NCBI GenBank assembly: GCA_011250595.1
Contig: JAANMP010000031.1
Location: 1-55,338 of the forward strand
DNA length: 55,338 nt
Reading direction: 5' to 3'
Source: Bacillus sp. MM2020_1
GTDB taxonomy: Bacteria > Bacillota > Bacilli > Bacillales > Cytobacillaceae
Shown here piece by piece: positions 35,506-44,018 of this stretch (the stretch's first letter is position 1; every line of letters starts with the position of its first letter). The notes under the pieces are model-generated. The model was given only the letters and a program-made list of their open reading frames with translations, ran no database searches and was not told the DNA's origin. A program made the position numbers and the translations under genes.

Positions 35506-36234
35506 ATGATAGAAGAAGTGAAAGACGGAAGTGCTCTGCACCTTAAGGTCAGGGATGCAATTATTCAATTAATTAACGATGGGGAATATAAACCCAACTC
35601 ACAATTGCCGACTGAGGCTGAATTTTGTGAGAAATATGGAGTAAGCAGGACAACCGTACGAACCGCCTTACAACAACTAACGTTGGAAGGTTATGTCTAT
35701 CGTAAACGGGGAAGTGGAACCTTTGTGTCAGCAAACAAAGTAAAACAAATCTTGACAACGACTGTTGATCACTTTTCGAGTCAGATTTCTATGCAGGGAA
35801 AGAAGCCATCAATCAAAGTATTACAATTAGAAGTTATACCTGCCGATGAGTTTCTAAGTGAACAATTAAAGATTCAAGAAGGAGAACCAGTTAATGCGCT
35901 AGAGCGAATACGTTATGTAAATGAAGAACCAATACAGTTTGAAATTGCCTATTTACCCTGGTATAAAACCCCGTCTTTAAATAAACATGGTTGTGAAAAG
36001 TCATTATATAAACTATTGGAAACCCAATTTAATTTAAAAATAAACAAGACAATTGAAACTCTCGAATTGTTTATGGCCGACCAAGAGGCAGCTGAAAAAC
36101 TAAATATTAGTGTTGATGCCCCTTGTTTTGCGCTAGATACCTTTGCCTATCTTCTAGATGGTTCGATCATTGAATATTCAAAAACCATCTATCGTGGTGA
36201 TATGGCCCATTTTGTGATTGAAAGAAATTACTAA
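35506..36234 (+). CDS. GntR-family regulator, HutC subfamily
   Basis: A 242-residue sugar-responsive repressor. The N-terminal winged helix shows GEYKPNSQLPTEAEF, YGVSRTTVRTALQQL and YRKRGSGTFV; the C-terminal UTRA domain senses the ligand, usually a sugar phosphate. The ATG at 35506 is behind GAGGGGG; the TTG at 35488 would put that site inside the gene. It is divergent from the chitobiose PTS operon, and dyads with TTGTA/TACAA half-sites lie between. The likely inducer is the phosphorylated disaccharide or an amino-sugar phosphate, which is inference from context. Confidence 0.88.
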   Translation: MIEEVKDGSALHLKVRDAIIQLINDGEYKPNSQLPTEAEFCEKYGVSRTTVRTALQQLTLEGYVYRKRGSGTFVSANKVKQILTTTVDHFSSQISMQGKKPSIKVLQLEVIPADEFLSEQLKIQEGEPVNALERIRYVNEEPIQFEIAYLPWYKTPSLNKHGCEKSLYKLLETQFNLKINKTIETLELFMADQEAAEKLNISVDAPCFALDTFAYLLDGSIIEYSKTIYRGDMAHFVIERNY

Positions 36235-36259
36235 ATGCTTTGCAATCGACTCTATAACC

Positions 36260-36289
36260 AAAAAAAAGGAGCCCAGAATTTCTGGCTCC
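36260..36289. terminator. Bidirectional terminator between gntR and the transglycosylase gene
   Basis: GGAGCC-CAGAA pairs with TTCTGGCTCC. The minus strand continues with nine T, making it a strong terminator for the minus-strand gene; the plus strand has CTTTCT and may end gntR as well. Confidence 0.8.
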
Positions 36290-36325
36290 CTTTCTAATAT
36301 TGACTTTTTAGCTTAGAAATTTAAT

Positions 36326-37759
36326 CTATTTTGATACAGAAACAGTCCTTGGTGCACTTACGTTACCTTTAACATCTTTTGCATACACATATAATTTCTT
36401 ACCTGCTTTCTGCTTCGGTATTTTCACATTAAAATTCCCTGAAGCATTTGCTTTTTTTGTGTATTTCTTTGTTCCGATTTTTACTGTAACAGTAGCATAT
36501 TTCTCTGTTTTTCCGGTCACAGTCAAGGTCTTGTTAGTGACCTTGTTGACACTTGGCACTTTCGGCGGAGTTTTATCTATTACTACCATTCTAGTAGATG
36601 GACTTAACGCATTCAATCGATCTTTATAGACTACAGTCAGTTGTGTCCCTGCCTTTTGCCTAGTAATAGCAGCCTTAAAATTGCCAATTGAATTAGATAC
36701 GGTGCTGCCTATCAGCTTAGTTCCGTTCATAATTTGGATTCTGGCATTCCCCGCCGTTTTACCGGAAAGAGATAAATCATTATCATCGACAGGGCTTACG
36801 ATAGGAGCATTCAATCTTTTCATAATATATGCAGAGGACACATAACCTGCTAATTTTTGGTCGGTGGTTTTGACACGATACCATACAAATCGGTTTACCT
36901 TGTTTAGAGTTTGATCATATACAAAATCCCCATCAATGATTAATGTTGTACCCTTTGGAAATGTTTTTAAACTTGCGGACAAACTACTTGGTTTTGACCT
37001 CAATACTAGATTATCCATTGTTACCGATACCTTATTACCCTTATGAAGAAGATGGGTTGAAATATGCATCTGGGTAGTAATGGTATACTCTAATTTCTTG
37101 AAAACCATATTTTTGTCGCTGTTGGGGTCATAATTAAAGTCAGCTGTTTTGAAAGGAAATTGTCCTAAGTATGTACCTCCTAAAAAACTGTCTTTTTGAA
37201 CCCGCACAAAGACTCTTTCCTGATATGCATTCGTATTTTTCTTTCCTGTAGATTGATAAAGAGGACTATTTACAGGCTTAGTTCCGTTATACGCCATGAC
37301 TGGGAAGTACCAACTTTCAATGACATCCGGTCCAATCCCTTTTATTTTTGGCAGATCAGAACGAAGATACATACGATTTAGAATTTCAACTCCAGCTTGG
37401 ATATTATAGGTAATATCCTCTTTCAATTTCTTAGAATCATAACTTGCTTGATTAGTAATTTGCATGATGCCAATACCTTTATCAGCTGAGATAAACGGTT
37501 TCCTATCTGAAGTAAACTGTCTCCAATCACTTTCTTGTGCTGCAACAGCTTTTACCACTTCAGGAGGTAATTTTGCCGCCAAAGCAGCGTTTGTGAGTAG
37601 GCAGTTTATATGCTGTGGAGAAGGATTCTGATTTAGTTTAATTACACCAAATGATGTACATTTGGCAGGCCATGACATCTCAGCAGAAACTTCTTTATAC
37701 GATAAACCCAGCAGGATGAAACAAGTCAAAAACCCTATTTTAATTATGCTTGATTTCAA
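36326..37759 (-). CDS. Secreted lytic transglycosylase-like protein with SH3 and Ig-like domains
   Basis: A 477-residue exported protein. A signal peptide ends near VSA/EM at residue 26. A transglycosylase SLT domain follows (about 45-200) with the expected catalytic E76 in AAQESDWRQF and GIGIMQITNQASYD. Next comes an SH3-like domain (about 245-325, DNLVLRSKPSS to YVSSAYI), then two bacterial Ig-like repeats (about 330-405 and 405-477). The second repeat and its surroundings are very Lys-rich, suiting attachment to anionic wall polymers. The start is TTG at 37759 with AGGAG nine bases upstream. It is a lone gene with its own terminator. Confidence 0.85.
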   Translation of the reverse strand: MKSSIIKIGFLTCFILLGLSYKEVSAEMSWPAKCTSFGVIKLNQNPSPQHINCLLTNAALAAKLPPEVVKAVAAQESDWRQFTSDRKPFISADKGIGIMQITNQASYDSKKLKEDITYNIQAGVEILNRMYLRSDLPKIKGIGPDVIESWYFPVMAYNGTKPVNSPLYQSTGKKNTNAYQERVFVRVQKDSFLGGTYLGQFPFKTADFNYDPNSDKNMVFKKLEYTITTQMHISTHLLHKGNKVSVTMDNLVLRSKPSSLSASLKTFPKGTTLIIDGDFVYDQTLNKVNRFVWYRVKTTDQKLAGYVSSAYIMKRLNAPIVSPVDDNDLSLSGKTAGNARIQIMNGTKLIGSTVSNSIGNFKAAITRQKAGTQLTVVYKDRLNALSPSTRMVVIDKTPPKVPSVNKVTNKTLTVTGKTEKYATVTVKIGTKKYTKKANASGNFNVKIPKQKAGKKLYVYAKDVKGNVSAPRTVSVSK

Positions 37760-37824
37760 TCTTTTATTCTCCTAACATATTAAACTCTACAATTCATATA
37801 TATATTTTATCATGTTGAAATAAA

Positions 37825-37855
37825 AACTCCACCATTTTACATATATGGTGGAGTT
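37825..37855 (-). terminator. Rho-independent terminator after the 117-residue gene
   Basis: AACTCCACCAT and its complement form a perfect 11-bp stem, and TTTTATTTC follows on the minus strand. Confidence 0.85.
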
Positions 37856-37861
37856 CACAAC

Positions 37862-38215
37862 CTATTCTTTCCTATTAAACGATTGACTGAGATCCTTTAA
37901 GATGTAGAGTCTAGCCTTAAAAAGAAATAACTCATTATAGTTATTTTTTACAAATTCATCAATAATGGCCATTCCCTCATTTAATCGATCAACTAAATAA
38001 TGAGTGTATTTTCCATCCCAATCATACCTATTTATTCTAAGTAATTCATCCGCAAGTATTTGAAACTTAAACTCTTCAATAAAAAGTTTGATTTGATACA
38101 CTTTATCTGGATTAAATCGCAAGAGGTTTTTATTTTCATGACTTTTTTGAACATATTTGATAAAACCATTTACATTTTCAGCTAACATATTCGCCTTTTG
38201 CATCTCGAAGTTCAT
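37862..38215 (-). CDS. Uncharacterised 117-residue soluble protein
   Basis: I do not recognise this protein. It is predicted largely helical, charged and without TM segments or cysteines (MNFEMQKANMLAENVNGFIKYVQ). A central run FKFQILADELLRINRYDWDGKYTHYL is rich in aromatics. The start at 38215 is chosen because GAGGAG lies eight bases before it; the GTG at 38224 overlaps that ribosome site. It is a single gene with a strong terminator, which supports that it is real. Confidence 0.7.
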   Translation of the reverse strand: MNFEMQKANMLAENVNGFIKYVQKSHENKNLLRFNPDKVYQIKLFIEEFKFQILADELLRINRYDWDGKYTHYLVDRLNEGMAIIDEFVKNNYNELFLFKARLYILKDLSQSFNRKE

Positions 38216-38325
38216 TTCAAACACTCCTCATGAACTAATGTCATACATCATATATGAAGAGTGTATGTTTTGAAGTTGAATTATGACACCCATACTACAA
38301 AAAGGAACAACCTTAAGATTAACGA

Positions 38326-39690
38326 TTAAGCTGATAATCTTATATTTTTTTCCTTTTTCCTTCTATATAAATACGTTGCGAATAACAGAATGAACCATAG
38401 TGGTGTCAGTAATAAAGCGACACGCGTTGCTTCAGCAAAAAGCATAATGATAAGAATAAATACAAATAACGTTAAAACAGCATAATTTATAAATGGTGTA
38501 AATGGTGCTTTAAAAATCGATTTTTCATGTAAATCTGGGCGTGATTTCTTATATCTCAGATGACAAATTAAAATAATACTCCAAACCCAAATAAAACAAA
38601 TCGCACTGATCGTTGTCACAATCCCAAAGGCTTGTCCTGGAATCAGCTTACTTAAAAGAGCCCCCACCGACAGAACAAGAGTTGAAATAAATAATGCATT
38701 ACTTGGTACATGATTTTTATTTAATTTAGCAAATTTCGCTGGTCCCTGTTCATGATTACTTAAATTAAATAAGATTCGGCTTGTTGAGAACATTCCACTG
38801 TTACAGGCCGACGCCGCTGATGTTAAGACAACAAAATTAATAATTCCTGCTGCTATCGGAATACCGACTAAGCTAAACGTCTTTACAAATGGACTATTTG
38901 CAGCATTCAGTTGCGTCCAAGGGTTGATACATAAAAGGATAATAAGGGCGCCCACATAGAAGAATAGAATTCGTAATGGAATTTTATTAATTGCAGATGG
39001 AATATTTTTCCGTGGATTGGATGTTTCCGCAGCAGAGACACCTACTAATTCTACACCTACAAATGCGAATACAACCATTTGAAAAGAAAGTAAGAAACCT
39101 GATATTCCATTTGGAAAAAGACCACCATGTCCCCAAAGATTTTTTACTGTAACCATTCCAGATTCTGTTTTAAAGCCCATAACCAACAAGACTACACCGA
39201 TGATGATTAACGCAAGAATGGTAATCACTTTGATTAGTGCGAACCAAAACTCTAACTCCCCAAAAAGCTTTACAGTTAATAAATTTAGTCCCAACAATAG
39301 AATTAAACAGACTAATGCTGGGATCCATTGTGGGATATCGAACCAATATTGCACATAGACACCAACTGCAATAATATCAGCCATGGCGGTCATAATCCAA
39401 CAAAACCAGTACGTCCATCCTGTTACATACGCTGCCCACGGTCCAATATAATCCTCGGCGAAATCCGTAAATGATTGATAACCTGCATTTGATAAAAGAA
39501 GCTCTCCTAATGCTCTCATTACAAAAAAACATGCAATCCCGACAATTAAATAAGCAAATATGATAGATGGTCCTGCTAACTGTATCGCTTTTCCTGATCC
39601 AAGGAATAAACCTGTACCAATCGTACCACCGATTGCAATCAGTTGTACGTGCCGATTTTTTAAATCTCTTTTTAATTCTTGTTTTGCCAC
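38326..39690 (-). CDS. Amino acid permease (APC superfamily, AapA/CycA-like), glycine-riboswitch controlled
   Basis: A 454-residue, 12-TM permease of the AAT family. TM1 holds the APC signature IAIGGTIGTGLFLGSG, followed by YLIVGIACFFVMRALGEL and AFVGVELVGVSAAETSNPRKNIPSAI. The closest named group is the D-serine/D-alanine/glycine permeases (CycA/AapA). The start is GTG at 39690 behind AAGGAGG. Its 5' region holds a glycine aptamer followed by a strong intrinsic terminator, which points to glycine as substrate or signal. Stand-alone gene; direction of control (on or off) is not settled. Confidence 0.9.
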   Translation of the reverse strand: MAKQELKRDLKNRHVQLIAIGGTIGTGLFLGSGKAIQLAGPSIIFAYLIVGIACFFVMRALGELLLSNAGYQSFTDFAEDYIGPWAAYVTGWTYWFCWIMTAMADIIAVGVYVQYWFDIPQWIPALVCLILLLGLNLLTVKLFGELEFWFALIKVITILALIIIGVVLLVMGFKTESGMVTVKNLWGHGGLFPNGISGFLLSFQMVVFAFVGVELVGVSAAETSNPRKNIPSAINKIPLRILFFYVGALIILLCINPWTQLNAANSPFVKTFSLVGIPIAAGIINFVVLTSAASACNSGMFSTSRILFNLSNHEQGPAKFAKLNKNHVPSNALFISTLVLSVGALLSKLIPGQAFGIVTTISAICFIWVWSIILICHLRYKKSRPDLHEKSIFKAPFTPFINYAVLTLFVFILIIMLFAEATRVALLLTPLWFILLFATYLYRRKKEKNIRLSA

Positions 39691-39756
39691 TTTAATTTCC
39701 TCCTTAGTTTTTATAACGTCCCTGTTGTGAAGATATGAACATATGGTTTAACACAA

Positions 39757-39788
39757 TAAAAAAAGAGATTGGAGTAACTCCAATCTCG
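39757..39788 (-). terminator. Riboswitch expression-platform terminator
   Basis: GAGATTGGAG pairs perfectly with CTCCAATCTC around TTA and is followed by seven T. It lies after the glycine aptamer and 67 bp before the permease start, so it must be bypassed for expression. Confidence 0.9.
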
Positions 39789-39849
39789 AGTGGTCATAAG
39801 AATAACAAATAATATTTATTACTCTTTTGATAGAATAATAAATAATACT

Positions 39850-39940
39850 CGTACTCTTCTGTCCTTTTGCCTGAGATTGTGAACCCTTCGGCGCCGCAGA
39901 TTTCCTGCGGTCTCTCCAGAAGCTGCTCCTGCTATAGTTT
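39850..39940 (-). ncRNA. Glycine riboswitch aptamer (gcvT motif)
   Basis: Read on the minus strand, the conserved core is present in order: CTTCTGGAGAGACC, a GCAGGAAATCTGC hairpin, GCCGAAGGG, then CTCAGGCAAAAGGACAGAAG closing P1 with CTTCT. Only one complete aptamer is visible. Just 5' of it CTATG...CTATAG could form the small ghost helix seen with single-aptamer glycine riboswitches. Between aptamer and terminator an A/T stem (39811-39847) may take part in switching. Confidence 0.92.
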
Positions 39941-39985
39941 GACCCATAGCAATCATAGCTTGCTTAGTATTTAATTTGGCTTTTT

Positions 39986-40013
39986 ATGGAGGAACGAACA
40001 GTTCAATCTCCAT
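39986..40013 (-). promoter_or_regulatory. Leader hairpin upstream of the glycine aptamer
   Basis: ATGGAG pairs with CTCCAT, with an inner GAAC/GTTC extension. It is followed by CATAAAAAGCC, not a T run. It may be part of the leader or the end of a promoter-proximal structure; its role is unknown. Confidence 0.35.
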
Positions 40014-40141
40014 CAGAAAAAGCTATTTACTTCTGCATTCTAATCTCATAAACTTATTATTGTTAAATAATTTCTAATTTTAATAGTATTCAATCACCTT
40101 GTCAATACTTAAATTAAAAAATCAATTTTCAAGGCAAAAAA

Positions 40142-40172
40142 AATGAACCCGCTTCATTGAATTGGGTTCATT
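40142..40172 (-). terminator. Rho-independent terminator of the 86-residue gene
   Basis: AATGAACCC pairs perfectly with GGGTTCATT and TTTTTTT follows on the minus strand, 28 bp past the stop codon. Confidence 0.85.
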
Positions 40173-40199
40173 TTCATCGTATTCATAAATTCAAAATCC

Positions 40200-40460
40200 C
40201 TAATCTCCTAGTACCAAAAAATATTGAATTTGATTGGCTGAAATAGGCGTAATCGCCATAATACGATAACCGATACTTAATAATTGAGACAAGGTTTCTG
40301 CACAATTTTGACGTGGTGGTTCAATCGGAGCATGGAAACTTTTATAAAGATTAATGAATTGATTATTGTTTGTACAGTGAAGCAAGATCACGTGTCTTCC
40401 AGTCCAAGCTTGACCAATCATCGGTTGTGGTTGAGTTCGTCTTTCTCTATTAATTCTCAT
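40200..40460 (-). CDS. Uncharacterised 86-residue protein
   Basis: I do not recognise this protein. It starts MRINRERRTQPQPMIGQAWTG, a basic, proline-containing N-terminus, and then shows an alternating strand-helix-strand pattern (HVILLHC, a helix around ETLSQLLSIGY, RIMAITPI, QIQYFLVLGD). It may be a small alpha/beta fold. The start at 40460 has GAGGGTG seven bases away; an in-frame upstream start lacks one. The gene is monocistronic with a clear terminator, and lies upstream of the glycine riboswitch transcript on the same strand. Confidence 0.65.
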   Translation of the reverse strand: MRINRERRTQPQPMIGQAWTGRHVILLHCTNNNQFINLYKSFHAPIEPPRQNCAETLSQLLSIGYRIMAITPISANQIQYFLVLGD

Positions 40461-40558
40461 AATGAACACCCTCATGTATTGATACAATAGAATATGGAAA
40501 AAACCTTGTCCAATGTTCGTGAAATATTAGAAAGATTGTAAGATTGTTTTTGCAATAA

Positions 40559-40593
40559 AAAGAGGGATAGTTTCAGATAAACTATCCCTCTTT
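40559..40593 (-). terminator. Rho-independent terminator of the DUF2935 gene
   Basis: A perfect 15-bp inverted repeat (AAAGAGGGATAGTTT and complement) with a 5-nt loop is followed by TTTTATT on the minus strand. Confidence 0.9.
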
Positions 40594-40624
40594 ACCTATG
40601 CAGTATTGCAGATTTGTTATTTCA

Positions 40625-41422
40625 CTAGGTAAGTCGAGGTTTAGTGGGATCACAATTGGGTGAATCAAGATTTGCTGATTCTCCCAGCTTCATAAGATAG
40701 TAACATTCTTCTCGATACATATGATCGGCCATAAGGGGGGCGAATGTCCCTAATGCTTGCTTACTTAGTCTAAGTTCTTCAATTTCCTGTAGGAAACTTT
40801 GGAATAACTTTATTTCTAATTGGCTCTCTAAATTCATTCTTTCCAAAGCAGGGAACGAAGTTAAATTCGTTCTTAAATACCCTGCTAGCTCGACTGCTTT
40901 CAGGTAAAAGTCTTCAAAATTCTTCTTATATAAATTACTTTTCTCCCTGAGCTTATTTTCGACTCCATCTAAATTAGTTGAAATCGCCTCTGAATGCCCC
41001 GCCGCATCTAATAACCATAAAAGATGATGGTGGAGTTCATGGTATACAGGAGGAACTTGCCCAGCCTTTAAGTGTTGTAGAATTCTTAAGTAATCCTCTA
41101 ATTCATTTATCATATGGTTGATAAAGGTGGGAGAAAGGTGAATTTTGATATTTCCAATCAAATGTTTCCTTAATAGTTCTAATTTAAATTCCCGTAATTT
41201 TATAACCTCGGATTCGGCTTCAATAGTAAATGGTATTAAATCTAAGGAGGAATTTGCACGCTCTAGAAGGATGTCAAATACTTGAATAAAAGAGGATGCC
41301 TTTTCAATTTCCTCAGTTTGAACAGGTGCAAGAGCTTCATAAATAAACCTTGAATGATCACCTAATATTTGGAGCCAAAATCGATGTTCGAATCTTGCTG
41401 TTCTTTCAAGGAGATTATCCAT
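40625..41422 (-). CDS. DUF2935-family protein
   Basis: A 265-residue helical protein of the Bacillus/Clostridium DUF2935 family, which forms two four-helix bundles with a probable metal centre. Candidate ligands are E and H in RFEHRFWLQILGDHSRFI, H in YHELHHHLLWLLDAAGHSEAI, and E in MADHMYREECYYL. The ATG at 41422 has GGGAGGA before it. The function is unknown; a spore-related or iron/oxygen-handling role has been guessed for such folds, and the present neighbours do not clarify it. Confidence 0.85.
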   Translation of the reverse strand: MDNLLERTARFEHRFWLQILGDHSRFIYEALAPVQTEEIEKASSFIQVFDILLERANSSLDLIPFTIEAESEVIKLREFKLELLRKHLIGNIKIHLSPTFINHMINELEDYLRILQHLKAGQVPPVYHELHHHLLWLLDAAGHSEAISTNLDGVENKLREKSNLYKKNFEDFYLKAVELAGYLRTNLTSFPALERMNLESQLEIKLFQSFLQEIEELRLSKQALGTFAPLMADHMYREECYYLMKLGESANLDSPNCDPTKPRLT

Positions 41423-41519
41423 GTTTATTCCTCCCACTTAAGAAGTTCACACTATTTTGAGTTTATTCTTCTTATTTACCTCTTATGAACAAAGTAGAAA
41501 AATTGATTTACTCCCGGTA

Positions 41520-42668
41520 TCAAAATCGTCTTTTTCGATTGCGCAAAAACGCCGGAATATCCAAAGATTCTTCTTGATGTTCCGAGTGTTTGTCATAGTC
41601 TTGAACTGGGGCACCTCGATGTATTGAATCACGTTGCATACGTGGTTCCCTTTGAAATGGATTAGACATTTCTTCCATTGGAGGGTGGGAAGCTGGTTGG
41701 AATAATTTTTCCTCTTTCTCAAGGAACCCGGTGGCAATTACTGTTACAATAATTTCGTCTACTAAATTTTCATTAATGACCGAACCAAAAATCATATTTA
41801 ATTCCTCGTGAGATGCAGAAGCAACTATATCGGCTGCTTCCTGTACTTCAAAAAGACTTAAATTATTCCCGCCAGTTATGTTCATAATCACACCATGAGC
41901 TCCATTGATGGAAGTTTCCAGTAACGGACTGTTTAAGGCTTTCTCTGCAGCCTCTACTGCACGATCTTTACCTTTGGCAATACCAATTCCCATTAATGCT
42001 GTTCCTTTATGGGACATGACCGTTTTTACGTCTGCAAAATCAAGGTTGATTAACCCTGGCACAGCGATTAAATCGGAGATCCCTTGCACTCCCTGGCGTA
42101 GTACATTATCGGCTTCACGAAACGCTTCGATCATGGGTGTTTTTTTATCAACAATCTCCAATAAGCGATCGTTTGGAATAATAATTAAGGTGTCCACCGC
42201 TTCCCTCATTTCGTTAATTCCACTTTCTGCATTGGAAGCGCGCTTCTTGCCTTCAAATTTAAACGGACGTGTAACAACCCCTATGGTCAGGGCACCAAGA
42301 TTGCGGGCGATTTCAGCTATGGCTGGTGCTGCCCCTGTACCTGTTCCGCCGCCCATACCAGCTGTAACGAAAACCATGTCTGCGCCTGCTAACACTTCTT
42401 TTATTTGCTGTTTGCTTTCTTCTACTGCCCTTCTACCTATTTCCGGATTTGCCCCCGCTCCCAAACCTCTTGTCAATGCTGTACCGATCTGCATCGTGAC
42501 AGCTGCTTTTGATTGATTAAGGGCTTGTACATCTGTATTAACCGTAATAAATTCAACTCCCTCAACGCCTTCATCGATCATACGATTCACGGCGTTGTTT
42601 CCCCCGCCGCCAACACCGATGACTTTGATCCTGGCGAGTTGGTCCATATTTGTATTAAATTCTAACAT
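41520..42668 (-). CDS. ftsZ: Cell division GTPase FtsZ, away from the division cluster
   Basis: FtsZ polymerises into the Z-ring. The protein is complete at 382 residues: [17 protein letters not shown], the GTP-binding tubulin signature [10 protein letters not shown] near residue 105, and the T7 synergy loop [11 protein letters not shown] with its catalytic Asp. A variable linker leads to a perfect C-terminal peptide [14 protein letters not shown] that binds FtsA, SepF and others. GGAGGAATCAAC precedes the ATG. Normally ftsZ follows ftsA within the division and cell wall cluster; here neither ftsA nor any such gene is adjacent. It is either a relocated sole copy or a second paralogue; the intact motifs suggest function. 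Confidence 0.95.
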   Translation of the reverse strand: MLEFNTNMDQLARIKVIGVGGGGNNAVNRMIDEGVEGVEFITVNTDVQALNQSKAAVTMQIGTALTRGLGAGANPEIGRRAVEESKQQIKEVLAGADMVFVTAGMGGGTGTGAAPAIAEIARNLGALTIGVVTRPFKFEGKKRASNAESGINEMREAVDTLIIIPNDRLLEIVDKKTPMIEAFREADNVLRQGVQGISDLIAVPGLINLDFADVKTVMSHKGTALMGIGIAKGKDRAVEAAEKALNSPLLETSINGAHGVIMNITGGNNLSLFEVQEAADIVASASHEELNMIFGSVINENLVDEIIVTVIATGFLEKEEKLFQPASHPPMEEMSNPFQREPRMQRDSIHRGAPVQDYDKHSEHQEESLDIPAFLRNRKRRF

Positions 42669-42925
42669 GTTGATTCCTCCTCTATAGTAGATTAGGTGGC
42701 AGTATATTTTTTCTTTTACTTTCTAAGTATCTCAAACTAAAACTTTTATCTTGTTAAGAAAATAAAAGCGGATATTACGCATTAGTTGTAGTCTACTTAA
42801 CCAACAATTTGTTGTCCAGTTAAGATTAACCTATTTACAAGTTAAAAAAATAGTAAAAAAAACACATCCTCTTTGAACGAGAATGTACTTTCTTAATACG
42901 AAAATACTTTGCTTTTCGTTGACAG

Positions 42926-42966
42926 AAAAAAGGGAAACCCGTGTTCATTCACCTTGGTTTCCCTTT
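42926..42966 (-). terminator. Rho-independent terminator of a short minus-strand gene
   Basis: AAAGGGAAACC pairs perfectly with GGTTTCCCTTT and TTTTTCTG follows on the minus strand. It directly follows the short open frame ending at 42971. Confidence 0.8.
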
Positions 42967-42970
42967 TAAT

Positions 42971-43141
42971 TCATATTTTTAAGCGATTATTATAATGAAC
43001 AAGTCGGTCTAAATCTGCTACCAATCTCCTACACTTAATATAATCCATTTTACGTCGTTTTTCGACTCTCATTCTCACTGTATGGTTTCTGCTATAGACT
43101 TCATAACCTATACCATGAGCACTATGCATAGCTTTTTCCAT
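42971..43141 (-). CDS. Possible 56-residue basic protein
   Basis: A short open frame MEKAMHSAHGIGYEVYSRNH... ends in a helical, Arg/Lys-rich stretch (RVEKRRKMDYIKCRRLVADL). It lies in the otherwise empty 850 bp between ftsZ and cwlJ and is followed at once by a strong terminator, which supports a real gene. The weakness is the start: the ATG at 43141 has no good ribosome site. AAAGGA lies further upstream (near 43185), ahead of an in-frame extension without ATG, GTG or TTG (VINHLQLSYTSE), so a rare start such as ATT could be used. No family recognised. Confidence 0.45.
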   Translation of the reverse strand: MEKAMHSAHGIGYEVYSRNHTVRMRVEKRRKMDYIKCRRLVADLDRLVHYNNRLKI

Positions 43142-43517
43142 TTCGCTCGTATAACTTAATTGTAAATGATTAATAACAAATCATTCCTTTCAGTTTTGTT
43201 TCACATGGCGAATTGTTGGTTACCTTAGTTTTCATGTTAACATTGAATTGCAGGCAGCACAAAGTCGAAAAAACGGTGTATTTTCACGTATAAAGGGATG
43301 ACATTCCAATTCAAGAATATATCACTGACATCCTAACATTTCTAGCCATATCCTTCCATATAGTTACCGATTCGATGTATTTAGAGAAATTCACGATTTT
43401 CCCAATCCTTCATATGGTGTAAGGATGGATTGCTCTGAATGATTTGTGGAAAAAAAGTTGTCTACTAATGAATCAAAGGTAGATATTTTAACTGTTTCTT
43501 TATGGGGGGGTGAACGG

Positions 43518-43943
43518 ATGGCAGTTGTAAAGACAAGAAATTCAGATATTGACCTTTTAGCGAGGTTACTTAGAGCCGAAGCTGAAGCCGAAGGAGAACA
43601 GGGCATGATGTTTGTGGGAAATGTAGGGATCAATCGAATACGAGCAAATTGTTCAGATTTTAAAGGTTTACGAACCGTCCTCCAAATGATTTACCAACCA
43701 CATGCATTCGAAGCTGTTCAGCATGGTTATTTTTATCAAAGAGCTCGGGAGCGAGAAAGACGTTTAGCTCGTCGTACGGTAAATGGAGAAAGATTTTGGC
43801 CTGCAAAATTTAGTTTATGGTATTTTAAACCTCCAGGTGTTTGTCCCCCATCTTGGTATAATCAACCTTTTGTGGGAAAGTATAAAAATCACTGTTTTTA
43901 CCAACCAAAAGCAGAAACCTGTGAAACTGTTTATAATACTTTT
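43518..43943 (+). CDS. cwlJ: Spore cortex-lytic cell wall hydrolase CwlJ
   Basis: CwlJ degrades the muramic-lactam cortex during spore germination and depends on GerQ in the coat. From the ATG at 43518 it is about 141 residues, equal to B. subtilis CwlJ, and identical in long stretches: ARLLRAEAEAEGEQG, NRIRANCSDFKGLRT, YQPHAFEAV, HGYFYQRARERE and CETVYNTF. The GGGGGGTGAACGG just before supports this start over an in-frame ATG at 43446. It belongs to the Hydrolase_2 (SleB C-terminal) family. In B. subtilis it is expressed in the mother cell. It stands alone, convergent with glgA. Confidence 0.95.
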
Positions 43944-43958
43944 TAACCACAAAAAAAT

Positions 43959-43988
43959 ATAAGTGGGTACCAACAATTGATACCCACT
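43959..43988 (-). terminator. Terminator of the glycogen operon
   Basis: AGTGGGTA pairs with TACCCACT, and TATATTTTTTTG follows on the minus strand, 30 bp past the glgA stop codon. Confidence 0.75.
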
Positions 43989-44018
43989 AAACCAGTATAT
44001 AAATAATATCAGTTTCCT

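Noticed and set aside
41905..42516. Long plus-strand open frame opposite ftsZ
   Set aside because: It is the antisense of a strongly conserved gene, low in protein-like composition and without a ribosome site.
43391..43517. SigmaE promoter for cwlJ
   Set aside because: A TCATAT hexamer is present but no matching -10 at the usual distance.
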